Source: Symsagittifera roscoffensis
Taxonomy: Eukaryota; Xenacoelomorpha; Acoela; Convolutidae
Length of the DNA: 64,000 bases
Direction of reading: 5' to 3'
NCBI RefSeq assembly: GCF_963678635.1
Contig: NC_087066.1
Span: forward strand, 26,565,453-26,629,452
Position 1 is the first letter of the stretch. Each line of letters starts with the position of its first letter. Shown here one piece after another: positions 30,956 through 45,012 of the stretch. Under the pieces are notes generated by a model. It was given only the letters and a program-made list of their open reading frames with translations, searched no databases and had not been told where the DNA came from. Made by a program: the position numbers and the translations under genes.

Positions 30956-33548
30956 TATCAGCAATGTCGTTCTCATTTTGATTCCAAAAATGAATTTTTT
31001 TTTCAACACATCTTAGAAAAATAGAAGACAAATTTAAACTTTTTAGACGTGAAAAAAAAAGGTTTTGAAAAACAAGTTTCAGAAACATCTGAAACTTGAG
31101 AACTTCAAAAAACAATTTATTTGAGTTTTCAAAAAACAATGAAAAAGTCACCGTTACTCCAAAAGCATATCTTTCGGCATAACTATTGGACAACGTCTTA
31201 AGTTTTTTAAATAATTCTGACCTTCAGACAGTGAAATAGCGTTAAAGTTGCAATCGAATTTTCGAACTGCATTTGAACTGCCAAAAGAGCAAGCAAAAAT
31301 ATTGCGTGTTTCGGGAAATTTCCTTTTGTCTTATGTCAAGTGCACAATTGAAAAAAAAAATTTCAACAACTATTTGCTTTGTACTTTTTCAGAGCAAACA
31401 ACACATAAAATGCCGGCAAAAAAGCAAACGCGAATCAAAAAGGTATTTTGCTTAAGTTTAAATTTGAAGGTCAGAATTACTTCAGAAATTTATTACGTTG
31501 TCCGATTAGTTTGTTTACGATGGAAACAGAGTATACATTGAATTAAAACGAATTTAAAAATTCTGATAACCATCGTATTTTTTAAAAAATCACTGGCAAC
31601 AATTTTATCAGTTTTTTTTGTTTTTTTGATTTTACGCTTTTTTGATATCACAAATATGTTAAGTTTCTTATCATTTAAAATCAGTTTTGCCGAATAAAAA
31701 ATTTGTAAACTACTCAGAGAAAGGCTAAAGGGCAACGAGAATTTAAAAAAAAAACCCTCTCGGAAGAGGTTTCTTTGTAGTTCTTCTTTTCGTATCGTAC
31801 AAAAAACTAACTTGTGGGTTTTTTTTTATTTCTGCTTTTGCAAATTGTAAAAGCTGTAATGAAAAACATTTTTTGCTCATAGCAGTGAAACTGAGTTTTA
31901 GTTACTGCTGCTTTTTTAATCGAAAAGTTTGATTAGAAAAACTTTGTTACCTGTTGCATTGCTGTGCAGTACCAGATGCCAAAAAATTGAAAAAGAGGGA
32001 GAAAGATCGAAAGTTGCGCGTTTCTTAATAGGAATAGAGTAGCATGGAATGATTCTAAATGTTTTCGAATTGTTGATTGAGAATTGGTGAGATTTATCAG
32101 AAAATCTATATTCTTGGCAAAATCGGCTTTTGTTAGGTGAGAAACACAACAAAAATGCTCGTATCAAGTCAAAGCCCTGAATTCCAAATCGGACTGCTTT
32201 TCTATGGAGTAGCGTTCGCTTCTGAAAAATTGACAAAGTTTTTGACAAAAACATGAAAAACTTTTTTAATTCGAAAATCATACCCCGCGATAAGTAAAGT
32301 ACAAAGTTATATATTTCGCATTTTGTGAAGTATTGAATAGACGAGCAATAGCATGCTTCATTTCAATTTGGGTTATTTTTCAAGACTTCAAACATGCTTC
32401 AAGTTCCCTAAAGCTAAATTTAATAAAAAACGGTCAATTTGCAACGTTTTGACATACCTTGATACTGTAAGGTTGTTTAACTATAAAATATGTAAATAAT
32501 ATACTTGACATAACTTTGTTATTATTTTCCTAGTAGCTTGAACGACCTCAAGAGGATTAAATTGTTTACAATTTATGAAAATATTTCGAAATCAGTCTCA
32601 GAACGAAAAGGTCCAAAACTCAAATTCCAGACTGCCTTTAAAGACCCAGTAGATAAACTGCGGAGCTAATTCACATTTAATGAATTGGGTTACTGACTAC
32701 ATATTTCTGTTTTGTGCCCAAATAGTGACAAAAACATTTAACATTTTGGGTAAATCAAACCGCTGGGTTAAAATTGGGCTAGAACGAAGACCGGCTTCCG
32801 TTTTATTAGCAAAAACATGGTTGAGGATAAAGGAAACATATTCTGTCATAAAATGAAGCTCTAGACTCTTTTCAATCTTCAGGTTTATTTCATTTCATTC
32901 GCCCAAACTTTATAGTTCATATTTTTGCTGGGTTTAATTGAATTAAGTTTGTCCACGAGACAGATTAATCCTATACTGTATGATTATTGAAAGGTTTAGA
33001 TAAGTTTCGGGGAAATATTTGACCGGTGAGAATTAAAAATATACAAAAACCAATATTTTCCAAGAAACATTGGTATAAACAAAACAACTGTCCAGTTATA
33101 GTAAGCTTTCATTGAAAAAATGTGCATCAAAGAGTAAATTTACCAATTTTTTTTTGAGGGCATTAATCAGACAATATACTTTTAAATCCGACATATGTAG
33201 TTTTAAGATGAAACTATATCTGAAAAACTACACGTAAAAAATGAGAAATAAAATGTTTTTGCTGAACATTATATTGGCGCTGATGTTGCGTTTATAAATG
33301 AGCGAATTAATTAAGGTGTCAAATTTAGCTAAAAGAGCAGGTACTAAAATGATGTTTCAATATACGGAAAAAAATATTGGGAACCACGGCCCGTGATGTT
33401 AGTTCTGCGTTATCGTGCCAATGAAAGATAGCAAACACGGAATTGATAATTTCAACTAGGGATCAAAGTTCTTAGACTTTCTTGGGAAGAGATCCTGCAG
33501 ATGATTAAAGTGAGATCCTGAGTTTTGAAATTCCATATTTGTCTGTAT

Positions 33549-33554
33549 TTTATT
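33549..33554 (-). terminator. Polyadenylation signal AATAAA of the coiled-coil gene
   Basis: AATAAA on the minus strand, 11 nt beyond the stop codon at 33,565. It is the only such hexamer close to the stop and fits an mRNA 3' end, giving a very short 3' UTR. Confidence 0.5.
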
Positions 33555-33564
33555 GAATGAAGTT

Positions 33565-35880
33565 TCAGTACATATTCTCGTGTCTGACGTCATCTTTAAG
33601 TGACTCCATAGCCTTGTCCATGTGTCTCGTCATCTCCTGCAGATCCTCTATATGTGCATGGAGTCTTCCGTTGTTGTCCGTGTACTGTTCCATGATTCGG
33701 TACAGTCTAGAAGTGGTCATCTCAACTACTAAGTCCCCCACCCGGTGTGCGTACTCTTTGTCATCTTTGATGTCCCGGATGTTGTTGCAAAGACGTTCTC
33801 GCATCACGTCGTACTCGTCAAGACGTTCCTAGAATTCAATCAGCTCCTAAATTTTTTGATCAATTTTTAACTGCGCAATCTTGAAATCGAAAATACGATA
33901 CTAAAAACATGAAAAGTACAAACAAACGCGTGAACGAACCGATGATACATTGTCAAAGAAGAAACCCCACCACTTTTGAGCAGTAGCTGAGCGAGAAGGC
34001 GAGGAGCGAGGTAGAATCTCTCTTCTCACAGGAATGCGACACTTTTACCACCCAAAAGGCCTTATCACTTTATTTTTACTTATTTGCTTTTCGCTTTTTG
34101 GACCAACCGGCCCTCATTTTTTTAAGGGGGCCTTTTTGGCAAAACAGATCTCTTTGTTGTTAAAGAAATCAATTTGGCCGGCTTAAAAAACAAAAAGTAT
34201 TAACTTTTAGTTTTTGCTTAAATTCGTCCCTGGGCGAATAGGATTTCGAATTTTTCGCCTCTGGAAATATCCCACGGAACTTCGACAAAAAATTACATTT
34301 TTTGAGTTTTCTTGCTATGAAATTAACCGAGAAAACAATATGTTGGCTTCTTTTTGTGTTCCGGCTTACAATTTCATTGAACAGAAACACAAGTCTAACC
34401 TTGAGAGCTCTGACTAGTTTGAACATTGGTTCCACCATATGGGTGAAATCCGAGTTGATAGTCGTGTACGAGTCTATCTGTCGGCCCATTTTCCGAATCA
34501 CTTTATCCTGCCGTTCGACCTCCTTCAACAGTGCATCATTGTGTGCTTTATACGACTCCTTTTCCTCCGAAAGAACTGCATTTCTCTTTGAAGTTTCGCA
34601 CAATTTCACTTCTAGTTCTTTGATTCCAGCGTCCAGACTTTCTAGTTCTCGTTTCGTCGCTTCTTCCGTCTCACGTGACCTCTTACTTTGTTGATCTGCA
34701 ACCTCATTGGCAATTTTCAAGTCGCACTGTAATTGGTCAATTAACTGTTTCTGTTCGGCATTTTCCTTGGCTAGCTTCAACCGGTCTACTTTAAGGTCTT
34801 CACGCGTGTCTTTTAAGTCTTCGTTTCGTCGTCGTAGTTCAGAAAATAGAGATCGTTCGGCGTCTGTTTTCTGGGCTGCATTGGTTAGGGTCTGCATGTT
34901 TAGGTGGAAGTTGGCGTCTTGGATTTTGTCGATGCCATGTTTCAAATCGGTATAAATGTCGCCAGGAGCTACAAACAAAATTGCACATAAAAACATGTCC
35001 TTTAATTTGAGAGTATATTATTAAATCATAACAATAATAATGCATTCTGATCGGATAACACGTATTTTCACTATAAAACAATGACTCTTCTGCCATATAA
35101 TCAACCTCAATAGCTTACGGAATTGTTAAAAAAGAATTGAAATTCTATCTACTGAAAATTGTAAAATCTCTTTCCCAGTTGCTACTGTAAGAAAAATACA
35201 TCACTTTTAATTATCTATTTACCCATTGCAGGTGGACCAAACCCACCCGTCATCATGGGAGGTCCAGAAGGGGGTCCCGTCATCATCGGAGGACCCGAGG
35301 GGAGTCCCACTGGAACGGGTGGTCCACGGGGTCCACCCATACCAAAATCCGGCGGGAAATGAGCATCCATCACACCTCCTTGCAATGGACCACACTGGAG
35401 CATCCGCCTGACGTGGTGAACGCCAACTTCAGTTGCTATTTTTTTGAGACTTGAGCTGCTAATTTGAGCGTGTCTATCCTCCATCATCTGGAGTAACATC
35501 AAAAAGTCATCTCGAGCAGCCGAACTCAGTTCGAGTTCCGACATTAGCGATCGCCACTTATGACCCGAGTCCACTATGTCCAAAATCATCGGTTGGTCAC
35601 CCCACGTTTTCAATATTTTCTCTCGAATATCACCCGAAACAGTTCGTACCATTGTTCCCCATGCTCGTGCTTTCCGAGACCCTTTCGAGTCGTAAGGTGC
35701 GATGCTTGTCGAGCTGCTTTCGGATGGAGAGGGTCTGCGGTTCCGACGCGCGGATGAGTGTCGTTTGTCTTTAGCCGAACGAAATGATCGATCTCGACTG
35801 TCTAACGAAGTATCGCCGTGTCTCATGAGTTTCCCGTAACGAGACAAAACATCGCCGAGCACGTTCTCTTTACGAGACAT
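33565..35880 (-). CDS. Proline-rich coiled-coil protein, 496 aa (3 exons), family not recognised
   Basis: Exons: 35,880-35,223; 34,968-34,400; 33,828-33,565, with GT-AG introns of 254 and 571 bp and matching phases (1, then 0). The start is the ATG at 35,880; 12 nt further upstream the in-frame codon is TTG, not ATG. The N-terminal ~75 residues are basic and Ser-rich. A helical, moderately conserved-looking segment spans ~75-165, followed by a G-P-P-rich stretch with repeated S-G-P-P-M-M-T-G (~175-222). From ~230 to ~425 the sequence is almost wholly charged heptad-like coiled coil, and the C-terminus is again helical. For exon 3 a nearer acceptor (33,844) would give an in-frame TAG, so the second AG is chosen. 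Likely a cytoskeletal or centrosome/cilium-type scaffold by composition, but this is a guess. Confidence 0.75.
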
Positions 35881-37065
35881 GGCTCTGAACAACCAATTTG
35901 CTTATAATTCACACAAAATAACTTCTATTATAAATATCTTATGGCTTTATAACAAAGAGAATGCTTACAAGGTATTCAGATGTATAAGCGCACGTTTACA
36001 TCAGTTTAGAAGAGTTTTACAGCTGATAAAATTTATAGTTCCAACTTTATAGATGGCATGTTGAGTGCCATTGTTGCGTTTTTCAATTTGAACAGCTATA
36101 TCAATGATTAGCGATGTCTTCAGAACACAAGAACACGTAGCTCTCGTAGCAGTTTTCAAAATGAAATCGAGACGGCTGTTTTCAAATTAATTCAATTGTT
36201 GAAAAAAGAATACCCGGTTAATACCCATAGAATAACAAATTATGTTTTTTCTAAGTTTAAAAGGGAAATTAAAATGAAAACTGTTTTGAAATTCAAAGGT
36301 TTTAGCTTCGTTTTTCTAAGGTAAAAGACGTCTTGAGTTCATTATTTACGAAAATTTTGTAACGCTATGGAATTTGCACATTGCCAATTTGGGCAATTTA
36401 AGTTAACTAAAAATGATCAATTTTGTCCAACTATAGAGTAATTTAATACGGCAAAATTGTTCCAGATTGAGTTTCAACATGCGTTTTGATCCTTCTGATA
36501 CATTAGATGCGAAGCTTTTAAGTTTGTACTGTGTATTGGGTGTTAGGGGAAACGACGTTTCAAAACTTTAAAACGTATAACTTTTTACCTGTTTTTTCAA
36601 AGTTAGAGGCCAGTTACGCGTTCAGTCGGGAAACGAGCAGTCTTGGTTGACAGTGGAAGTCAAAAAAATTTCCGTCATCTGAAACAAATTTTGCTCACGT
36701 GAATGTAATTCACAAAGTGTTATTGGAACTACATTTTTCCTTGTACTCATTTAAACTTGCAATTTTGATTGTATGAAAGATATCTTAGTGATGATCGACA
36801 TTACTTCCTTAGAACGCATAGCATCACAAAAAATCTCAATAATGACTAAAAGGTTTTTTGCTTCAAATTTTGCGGAAAATGATGGAATTTTTGCACTCCG
36901 TTTTTTTTTCTCTTATGATGAAGTGATTGAGGTGGGGAAGCAAAAAGTGGGATAATGGCGAGGTTGTTCTGAAGGTTGGCTGGGTGGGAAATTGATCGAT
37001 GGAGGGATCCAACTTAGCGGCTCATCGTCGGCTAAAAAGAGGGTAAAAAGAGGGTAAAAACTGTA
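35881..37065. other. Upstream flank of the coiled-coil gene, no gene seen
   Basis: AT-rich, containing the presumed promoter and 5' UTR of the coiled-coil gene at its left end. No TATA box could be assigned. The right end is the breakpoint with retroelement copy B, marked by a short GAGGGTAAAAA duplication at 37,038-37,066. Confidence 0.4.
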
Positions 37066-38340
37066 TGTAAGTTTGGAAATTTCATTTAAAAAAAGTTGAA
37101 ATCTGTAAACTCTATGGTTTGGGTTTGATTTTTGTGTAAAGAGAAAAATTATTGGTTCATGGTCTGTAAATAAAACCATGTTTAGATCCGAGTATTAAAA
37201 ATTCATACTCTGTAAGTGTATATATTATAGCTGTGCATTCTCTCGTAAGGTAGAGAGTCCAAGTTCAGTTTGTGTGAATAGTCTAGAGTTTGCTGAAATG
37301 AGGTTCATTTTATTTGTTCCATTGTGAGATTGCAATAATGCTGCGCCGATGCCGAAATTGGAGGCGTCGCACATAGCATAAAATGGTTGATCGGGATCTG
37401 GAATAGTGTTTGATAATTGTTCGGTGAGAAGAGTTTTCATCTCTTTGAATTGCTTTTGATGTTCTGTTGTCCATTCAAAATTATTTTGCTGTCTAAGGAT
37501 GTTGTAAATGGTCTTAAGTATAGCTGCATTTTGTATACGTTTTTACTTAAGAAGTTCAACATTCCAAGAAATTCTTATACCTTTTACTTATTTGAAGGTG
37601 TTTGGAGTTTTAAGGTTGCATCTATGCGAGATTTTATCGGAGTTATAATGTTTCTTTCTATAATATGTCCAAGGAATTTAACTCGTGCTAGGAAAAAGTG
37701 TGATTTATCTGGGGCTGCTTTCATATTTTCTTGTAGTAAAATTTATTGGTATTTTCTAAGACAGCAAGCATTTCGTCTTTTGTTTGTGATTGCAAAAAAA
37801 CATCGTCTAAATAAGTGATTGCATTTTTATTGAGCATTAGTGGTATGAAAATTTTACTGACAAACGCTGAAAATGCTGCTGATCCTATGGAATTTCCATA
37901 GAACAATCTGTTGTTCGTATTGTTGATTTCCAATAACGAATTGTGTTAATCGTCGTGATTTTTCATCTAGCGGCATTTGGTTATACGCACTATTCATATC
38001 TGCTGCTGTAAAGTATTTACCGTTTTTGTTTTTGTGAGAATTACTTGAATTGGTTCAATAGGCCAATTACATTTAGATTAATCAATTAGTGAATTGAGAT
38101 ATCTTGCATCTAGAACGATTTTTAGTGATGCACCTTTTGCTAAGCTGATAACGGGGTTTATGATTGTGTTACTTTTTGGCTGTTCTTCTTTATTTACCGG
38201 AAAGATGATTTCATATTGTTCTAGTTTTTCACGTAGACGGTTAACTTTATCTCGCAAGTGAATTGGGATTTTACTTGCTCGCTGTTTTTCGAAAACTGCG
38301 TCAGGTTTTATGGGTAATTGTAATGGCGAATTTGTCAAAC
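37066..38340 (-). pseudogene. RNase H and RT remnant, copy B
   Basis: Fragments match the C-D-A-S-N-F-G-I-G-A-A-L RNase H motif (near 37,360) and Y-L-D-D-V-F of RT (near 37,810), plus the V-L-D-A-R-Y-L-N-S segment near 38,110. Frames change several times between these pieces, so no enzyme can be made. Confidence 0.9.
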
Positions 38341-39009
38341 TTTGATATTGCGTAAAGTTTTGGGTATTTTAAGAATAGGTCAGCTAATTGTTCGAAATTT
38401 TTCTGTGTTATCTGAGAGTGTTTAAAATTAAATTTTGTCAGAAATTTTTGCTGTTCTTTCGTGAATTTTAAATTTAAAACGTTGGTTTGAAATAGGGTGT
38501 CTTTGTGAAATAAACCGTATTTCGTTTTTCATAATTTAAAAAAATATTACTGACAATTATTCATCAAGAATTGTTGATTGACTTATATCTAATAGTTTTA
38601 ATATATTATTTACTCTATACTCTATTTCGTTTGTGAGAGAAATTGTTGCGTTGGTTTCACAATAACCTAAGGGTTCTTGAGGTAAGGTTATTTCATATGG
38701 AGAATTTTTATATATATGTAGAGAAGACATATCAGAGTTTGAGTCTTTCAGGTATTTAATAGATGAAGTTGTTACTCGGAAAAATTTGTGAAATGGATTG
38801 ATTTCAAAGTCAGACATAAAGAGCTGTTGTTGTTTTGCTCTTTATTATACTGGGGAGTTTGTTTGATCGAGAAGTTATACATATTTCCTGATAGTGGTTT
38901 CAGGTGTTTTTGTTCCTGATTGTATATGGGGTAAAATTTAGAGAAAAATGGTGGTTGTTTGTTTATTCTTTGGAAAAATGTCAAAGAGTTGTTTTTCATT
39001 CTTGTGTAT

Positions 39010-39640
39010 TTGTCTTTTATATGAAGTCTACTATTTAAGATATTTATTGTTGGTATTTATTTGGTAATAAATGGAATTCCGATGATATTATGTTTTATAT
39101 CAGTGATATGGAAGTTTTGTTTAAATGGTTCGCTCATAATTTTGTTGTGTTCCATTGTTCGAATGCGAACAAGGAACAGTTGGATTTTTTCCATAGTGTG
39201 TTACGGTTGATCCTTGTGCAGTTGCTAGTCTACTTGTTGTTTTGAAGTGTAGAAATTTGATCTCATTCCAAGTGGGAATGTTTATAATATTTGATTCTGC
39301 TTCAGAATCTATTAGAAAATCTATTTCAAGTTCTGGTGTTTGCAATTGTTTGGATTTTGGACTTTCTAAAATCAGTGGGACTGTCCATATTTTTTGGTTT
39401 TGTAATAGTGTTTCTTTAGGTATGTTTTGATAAATATTTTTTGTGTTTGAGCTTTCTGTTGGATTTTCTTCTGTTACTTCTTCTACTATTTTTTGTATTT
39501 TTTCCTTTGTTTTGTTATTGGGTATAGGTCTTGTATAATAATTTAAAAGAAACTGATCATGATTCTGATATATGTGAGAATATATCGGTTGTTCATATAT
39601 AATAGGCTCATAGTCATTTTCAACGTTCATCATGTTAACT
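39010..39640 (-). pseudogene. Protease-region remnant, copy B
   Basis: A 170-codon frame includes the protease block, but the catalytic D-S-G triad of A/C reads D-S-E here, a loss of the invariant Gly. The frame breaks downstream. It is flanked by further short frames matching the protease-RT linker. Confidence 0.85.
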
Positions 39641-40019
39641 GAAATTCTATATTTACGTTATTGTCAATACCGGTGGGATCTGGTTGAGTTTCTTCAATTG
39701 ATTGTACTTGATTTATTTGTCTTTGATGTTTAGGTATATTACTCCTATAATTTTGTTGTGAATTTTGATAACGTGTGTTATTCCTATGTGGTGATTGAGA
39801 GTAGTTCCTTTGTCTGTTGTCATAGTTTGAGCTTCTGTTCTGTGAGTTATCGCGTGATCTTTTTTGATAATTTTTATGTTTTAATCTGTTGTTAGAAAAA
39901 TCGCGCGATTGATTTTTTTGATATCTGGGGTTTTGATTGTTTGAATAGTTTCTATTCCGATCCTTAGAATAATTTCTATATCGGTTGTGTGAAGAGTTTC
40001 TAGATCGATGAATTGAATA

Positions 40020-42910
40020 ATTTCAATTTGTAGAATTTGAATGGGATCTGGCATTAAACGAAAAACGGGTTGGTTTGAACTTGATTTTGAATAGTTATTT
40101 TGATATTGACTATTTCGACTATGGGATCGACTATATCTGTTTTGTGAGAAATTTTTTGAATTTCTTTGCTATGGTGATTGTGCTCTATAATTTGTATTAT
40201 AAGGTGATTGCTGTCTAGAGTAATTGGAGTTATTTGGAGTGGTTTTTCTGAACTATTATCAGTATGAATGTTTTTGTTGGGTAAATTTTGATGTTTCTTC
40301 ATGTATTGATGAAAAGATTTGTTAGGTTCTCTATGTTTTTGTGGTTTATTTTGATTATCTTGTTGTTATTGTCTGCATTCAGCGATACTGTGTCCGTATC
40401 GTCGACAAAAATTACACCATTTTTTGAGTGATAGTTTGTCTTTAAAATTCGGGTTTTTATCGTAGATGTTTAAAATTTCTGTGATTTTTTTTGATAAATC
40501 TGTATCAGAGTCGTTGATATGATTTATCTGTAAAGTAGTGGTTTGGATGTTGTTTACATATTGTAATTTTATGTTTTCTGTTTCTTCTTGTTTCATAGTG
40601 ATTTCTGCTTGTTCTTGTTTATCTACTAGTTCCCTAAAAACTAAATCTGGTTCTCGGATTGAGGAAGCATGTGATGCTCTCTTTTTTATTGCTATTTTTC
40701 GCAATTGAGGTGTTAGAATCATCATTAGGATTTCTGTCATCTTTGTTTTTTTATAATCATGAGTTTCAAGTGAGTATGCTTTTCAGACTACTGTTTGTGT
40801 TCTTACTGCAAGTTGTTTTATTGTTTCATTTGGTAGTCTACGAATTTCATTGCATAAAGCTCTTTGATGTTGTTTGTTTCTTTCTGAATTAAAAATTTTT
40901 GAGAATTCTTGTGTGAATCTTTTCCAATCTGATTTTATTTCTTTAGGTAAAACTGAAAACCGTTTTTGGGCTGCGCCGTCAAGGTTAGTTTGGATTAGAA
41001 CTGTACGTCTATGTATCCAATTTTAATGAAGTGGCGTGTTTACTGGTTCAGGTTCTATATTTAAAATTCAATTTGCTGTGACTGCATTAAGATAATCTTC
41101 TACAGAGTATTCAGGATCTGTGCCTGTGAATACCATTAGTGGTTTATTTAATGTTATTGATGATCCACCCATCAGGTATGGATTCATAGTCATTGATAGT
41201 GATTCTGCGGCATGTGGCATTTGAGAAAAGTTTGTTTATTGGCTTTTTGTTATATCGTATTGTTGTAAAAAAAATTTCATTTTGCATCTGAGTGGGTTGG
41301 TATGAATATGTATTGACTGGATTTTGTTGTTTAAAATTGTTGTTGTAAGCTGTGGATTATATCTAGGTTGTCCTATTTGTTCATTTCGCGTGTATGGTAC
41401 AACAATATCTGGTTGATCAATACTGTAGGAACGAGGTCTTTATCTTGAGGAAAATCAATAGTGATTTTGATTATAGTATTCATCATAATCTGATGGAAAA
41501 TAAGTTTGTGCGTAATAATGATGTTGATTTTTAGTATGGTGTTTATTTGTATTATTTTTACGTTGTTGAAAAAATGGATAGTTTCCATTTTGTTCTTGTG
41601 AGGATCGTGGTTGATCATGAAAATTTGCGTTTGAAACCGATTGTGGTACATATTGACTTTGTGCAATTATTTGAGTATTTGTTTCAGTTTTTGTCGTTTT
41701 TGGTCCATTTACATAATTTTAATTGTTTTCTGCAAAATTACTTCTGTGCTGTTTGTATGATGATTTTGTTGCTGGTCGAAACGTTTGGTAATTCATTCGT
41801 GAATATTTTTGTGCAACAGAGGGTTTTACTGTGGATTGTATGATTGTTTGTTGTAACGTTGGACTTTTTAATTTTGGAGTTGAAAAATTTGGTTGAATAG
41901 GTGAAATGCTTCGTTGTGCTTCTGTTGTTGTTATTGTTTCAACAATTTCTTCGTTTACAAAATGTGATGGGGTTTGTATATCTCGTTGTGTAAGATTTCT
42001 TGTTCCGTTTAAATTATCATGATTCATAAATGTAGAATTTAAACGATTGTTTCTTGTTCTTTCAGGGAAGAGTGAATTATAGTTTAAAGGTGTTGCGTCA
42101 ACTGTAAATGGATGTACTCTAACATAATTTTTATTAATAGAAACAGTGCTAATTACCTGACTTGATATATCTGTTAGTATATTGATAAATAATTCATAAG
42201 ACCATTCAGGATCCCATACATAGTCTGATTTTTCTGCTACTACAGTTTCATCATCTGTACTTTGTGGTCGAAAATTTTTTCTTACTTGTTCATTAAGATC
42301 AATATTGTGACTAGAATAATCGATTTTAAACCATGCTAAGATTTTTTGTAACTCGTGTTCAATATTTTCGTGATCATTTGTTAGGTTTTCTCGAATTGCA
42401 TGTAGAAATTTTGAAAATACATGTATTTCCTGTCGTACAATTGTATGTCGAGATGTTTGAGTATGTGAATCGCTTTGAGGTTCATCCAATTCTAATATAG
42501 ATAAATAGCCATAGATAAGTGAGAATACATCGTTTGTAAATATCAAGTTTGCTCTTTGTGAATTTTGGTGTTGTATGTTTTTGATGTATTGTGTAAAAAC
42601 TTTTGAAAATGCAATAACGACATCGTCAACTTGAATGAGATATCTGTCATGAAAAGCATTTGGTGATCTGATTTCTATTGTGTAGATTCCATAGTGTGAT
42701 GTGAGACTACATATACCTTTGATATAGTGATCAAGAAGTTGTCTTTTGATTTTTACATCGGGAAATTCTTTTATGCACGGGCTTTCTCTTTTTTCGAATA
42801 AGTTTGCAATTGATTTTTACAAAAATTTTTCTGTCCGCAAAGTTCAGTTGATTGTGATATTAAAAAAAATGGATGTACTGAATTTTCTGAGTTATCTTTA
42901 TTTCGAATCA
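40020..42910 (-). pseudogene. Gag and N-terminal ORF2 remnant, copy B
   Basis: Includes a recognisable CCHC knuckle (W-C-N-F-C...H...C near 40,380-40,420), part of the capsid region and a 275-codon piece of the ORF2 N-terminal region (41,719-42,546). These are separated by stops and indels. The Asn/Arg/Tyr-rich tract is heavily rearranged. Confidence 0.88.
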
Positions 42911-42929
42911 TTTTTGTGTTGTATTACTG

Positions 42930-43355
42930 TTTATGTGTAATTTTCAATGTGTCTTATTGGTTGATTCTAATTGTACAAACGTATTGATTTGTTTGTTTAG
43001 CAATTTATTATTTTCCGATCGCCTTCTACTGATGCTGGTGACGTGGTTTCTGAAACTGTGAAATATAGTTGGTCGTCTATTTGGTCATTTTTGTTTATTG
43101 AGTCTTTTAAATCATGATGTTTGCGTATTACGGTTGTTTCTGATTCTGAGACTGCGTTTCTTTGTTTTGAAAATCTTTTCCCAATATTTGTTTTTGTTTG
43201 TTTATTTTCTTTTTTCTTAGTATTTTTCTTTTTGTTCTTATATATCCTACTGATTTTCTGTGTGGTGTGATTACGAGGTCTTATTTTTTGACGTTAGTTA
43301 AATAATTGTGTGTAATGGTTGTTTGTTTGTTTCCTAAATTGTCTCTTGACATAAG
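42930..43355 (-). pseudogene. ORF1 remnant, copy B
   Basis: Nucleotide similarity to ORF1 of A/C extends over the whole frame, from the ATG region near 43,350 to the end near 42,940, but indels break it. It shows ORF1 is an ancestral part of the family and not a chance frame of A/C. Confidence 0.75.
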
Positions 43356-43596
43356 GTTTAGGATGATGGATGCAAAAACTGGGTTATTGATTCTAATGCC
43401 TTAAACTGTTAGTTCTTACGAATTTTTGTGGTTATCTTAACTTGGGTCGTATATTTGCGTCGGAGAAAAAAGCGTATATCGATCCCGAAGAATGATTTGT
43501 ACTTTCTCGTGACTAATTTTAAGCTAGAATTTGACCTACCTAATCTTACTTAAGGGTTGCGATTTGTGATCAAGGGTTGGAGAATAGTAAATCGAT

Positions 43597-44400
43597 CCAC
43601 AAGTTTCAGGTATAATTAGAACGCAAGTAGTTTGTTAGGTACTATTTTATGACTAACTAAGTTTAAGTGTTTTAGCCTGGGTCATCTAAGAGGAATGGGA
43701 TCAAGTGAACGACGAGTAACCGAAGTTCTTCACTGTTTAGCTTAATTAAAATGGTTAGTTTTTTGACAAATTTTCGTTAATTCTGGTTCTTTGAAAAGGG
43801 TTGGATAATGAATCGACATTTGAGGTCGTTAGACACTAATTAAATTTGAAGGGGGAGAAAAAAATTGTTCTTTTTGATTCAAGGATAGGCCTCGATGATC
43901 AGAGGTTTAAACAATTAGAAATTTAAAAATTTATATATAGTCTAATTTAAGGATCCAAGCGAAGCCTTGATGATCTGTTATTTAATTGAAACTAAATTAT
44001 ACCACAAGGTTCAGGTATATGTAGAACGCAAGTAGTTCGTTAGGTACTATTTTCTGACTTACTACGTTTAAGTGTTTTAGCCTGGGTCATCTAAGAGGAG
44101 TGGGATCAAGTGAACGACGAGTAACCGAGTAAATTCTTCACTGTTTAGCTTAATTAAAACGGTTAGTTTTTTGAAAAATTTTTGTCAATTCTGGGTCTTT
44201 GAAAAGGGTTGGATAGTGAATCGACGTTTGAGGTCGTTAGACACTAATTAAATGTGAAGGGGGAGAACAAAATTTTTCTATTTGATTCAAGGATGGGCCT
44301 TGATGATCAGAGATTTAAACAATTACAAATTTAAAAATTTATATATAGTTTAATTTAAAGATCCAAGGGAAGCCTTGATGATCTGTAATTTAAATGAAAC
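43597..44400 (-). repeat. Tandem duplication (~405 bp unit) in the leader of copy B
   Basis: Two adjacent units, 43,597-44,001 and 44,002 to about 44,400, are close copies of each other, whereas A and C have this leader segment once. The duplication doubles the stem-loop pairs of the leader. Confidence 0.85.
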
Positions 44401-44685
44401 TAAACTAAGTGAAACTAAGAATAAGCCTTGGTAGTATAAAATTAGAGCGTTAAGGTTAGGTGTTAATTTTGATGATTGCTAGCTTTTGAATTTCGCTGCT
44501 ATGTTTTAGGTGATGAAGCTGAGATGATGTGACGAAGCTGAGATGATTCATTAATGTTTTTTCAAGATGCTATTTAATTTACAGCTAATTCAAGGAAAGC
44601 GACAAATGTTGTTTTTATCAGTCGCTATTGTTCAATTAATGGGTTTAGCGCCATGAAAAGTTATCTGAAAATATTTTTTCAAATA

Positions 44686-44919
44686 TTATGTCAGTAAATG
44701 AAAATTTAAATTTACTGCTGGTAGTATCCTAAATGCAAAAGTTTGATCTCGATTTTGTCGTACTGTCATGAAATCAATTGTTAGATTTCTTCCTAGTCGT
44801 ATGTCGTCGCTTGTTCGACGTCTTCTTCCTATACCGGGTAGTTCTCATTTTGTTCGGAATATTGGATCTGATCTATTGAGGCGTAGAGACATATCTACTG
44901 AGTTTTTGTCATATAACAT
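44686..44919 (-). pseudogene. Leader ORF remnant, copy B (one internal stop)
   Basis: The same 234-nt length as in A/C with no net indel and one in-frame TGA at codon 25. Of 77 residues 53 are identical to A/C, and many nucleotide differences are synonymous. This is the main evidence that the leader ORF was under protein-level selection. Confidence 0.8.
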
Positions 44920-45012
44920 TTTTATAAAATGTTGTATTTGTCTAATTCCATTCTAATTTTTGTCTAATTCTAGGTTAGTTAAGGTCTGTTCGAGACTTTT
45001 GGTCGCACCAGA

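Larger units (their letters stand above)
27271..33548. other. Long AT-rich interval without a recognisable gene
   Basis: Roughly 6.3 kb with only short chance frames on both strands, homopolymer runs and fragments of dispersed repeats. No exon-like block with splice sites was found. Confidence 0.5.

Noticed and set aside
34214-34955. Plus-strand Ser/Phe-rich frames opposite the coiled-coil gene
   Set aside because: They are antisense shadows of a Glu/Lys/Arg-rich exon whose minus-strand splice sites and phases fit.
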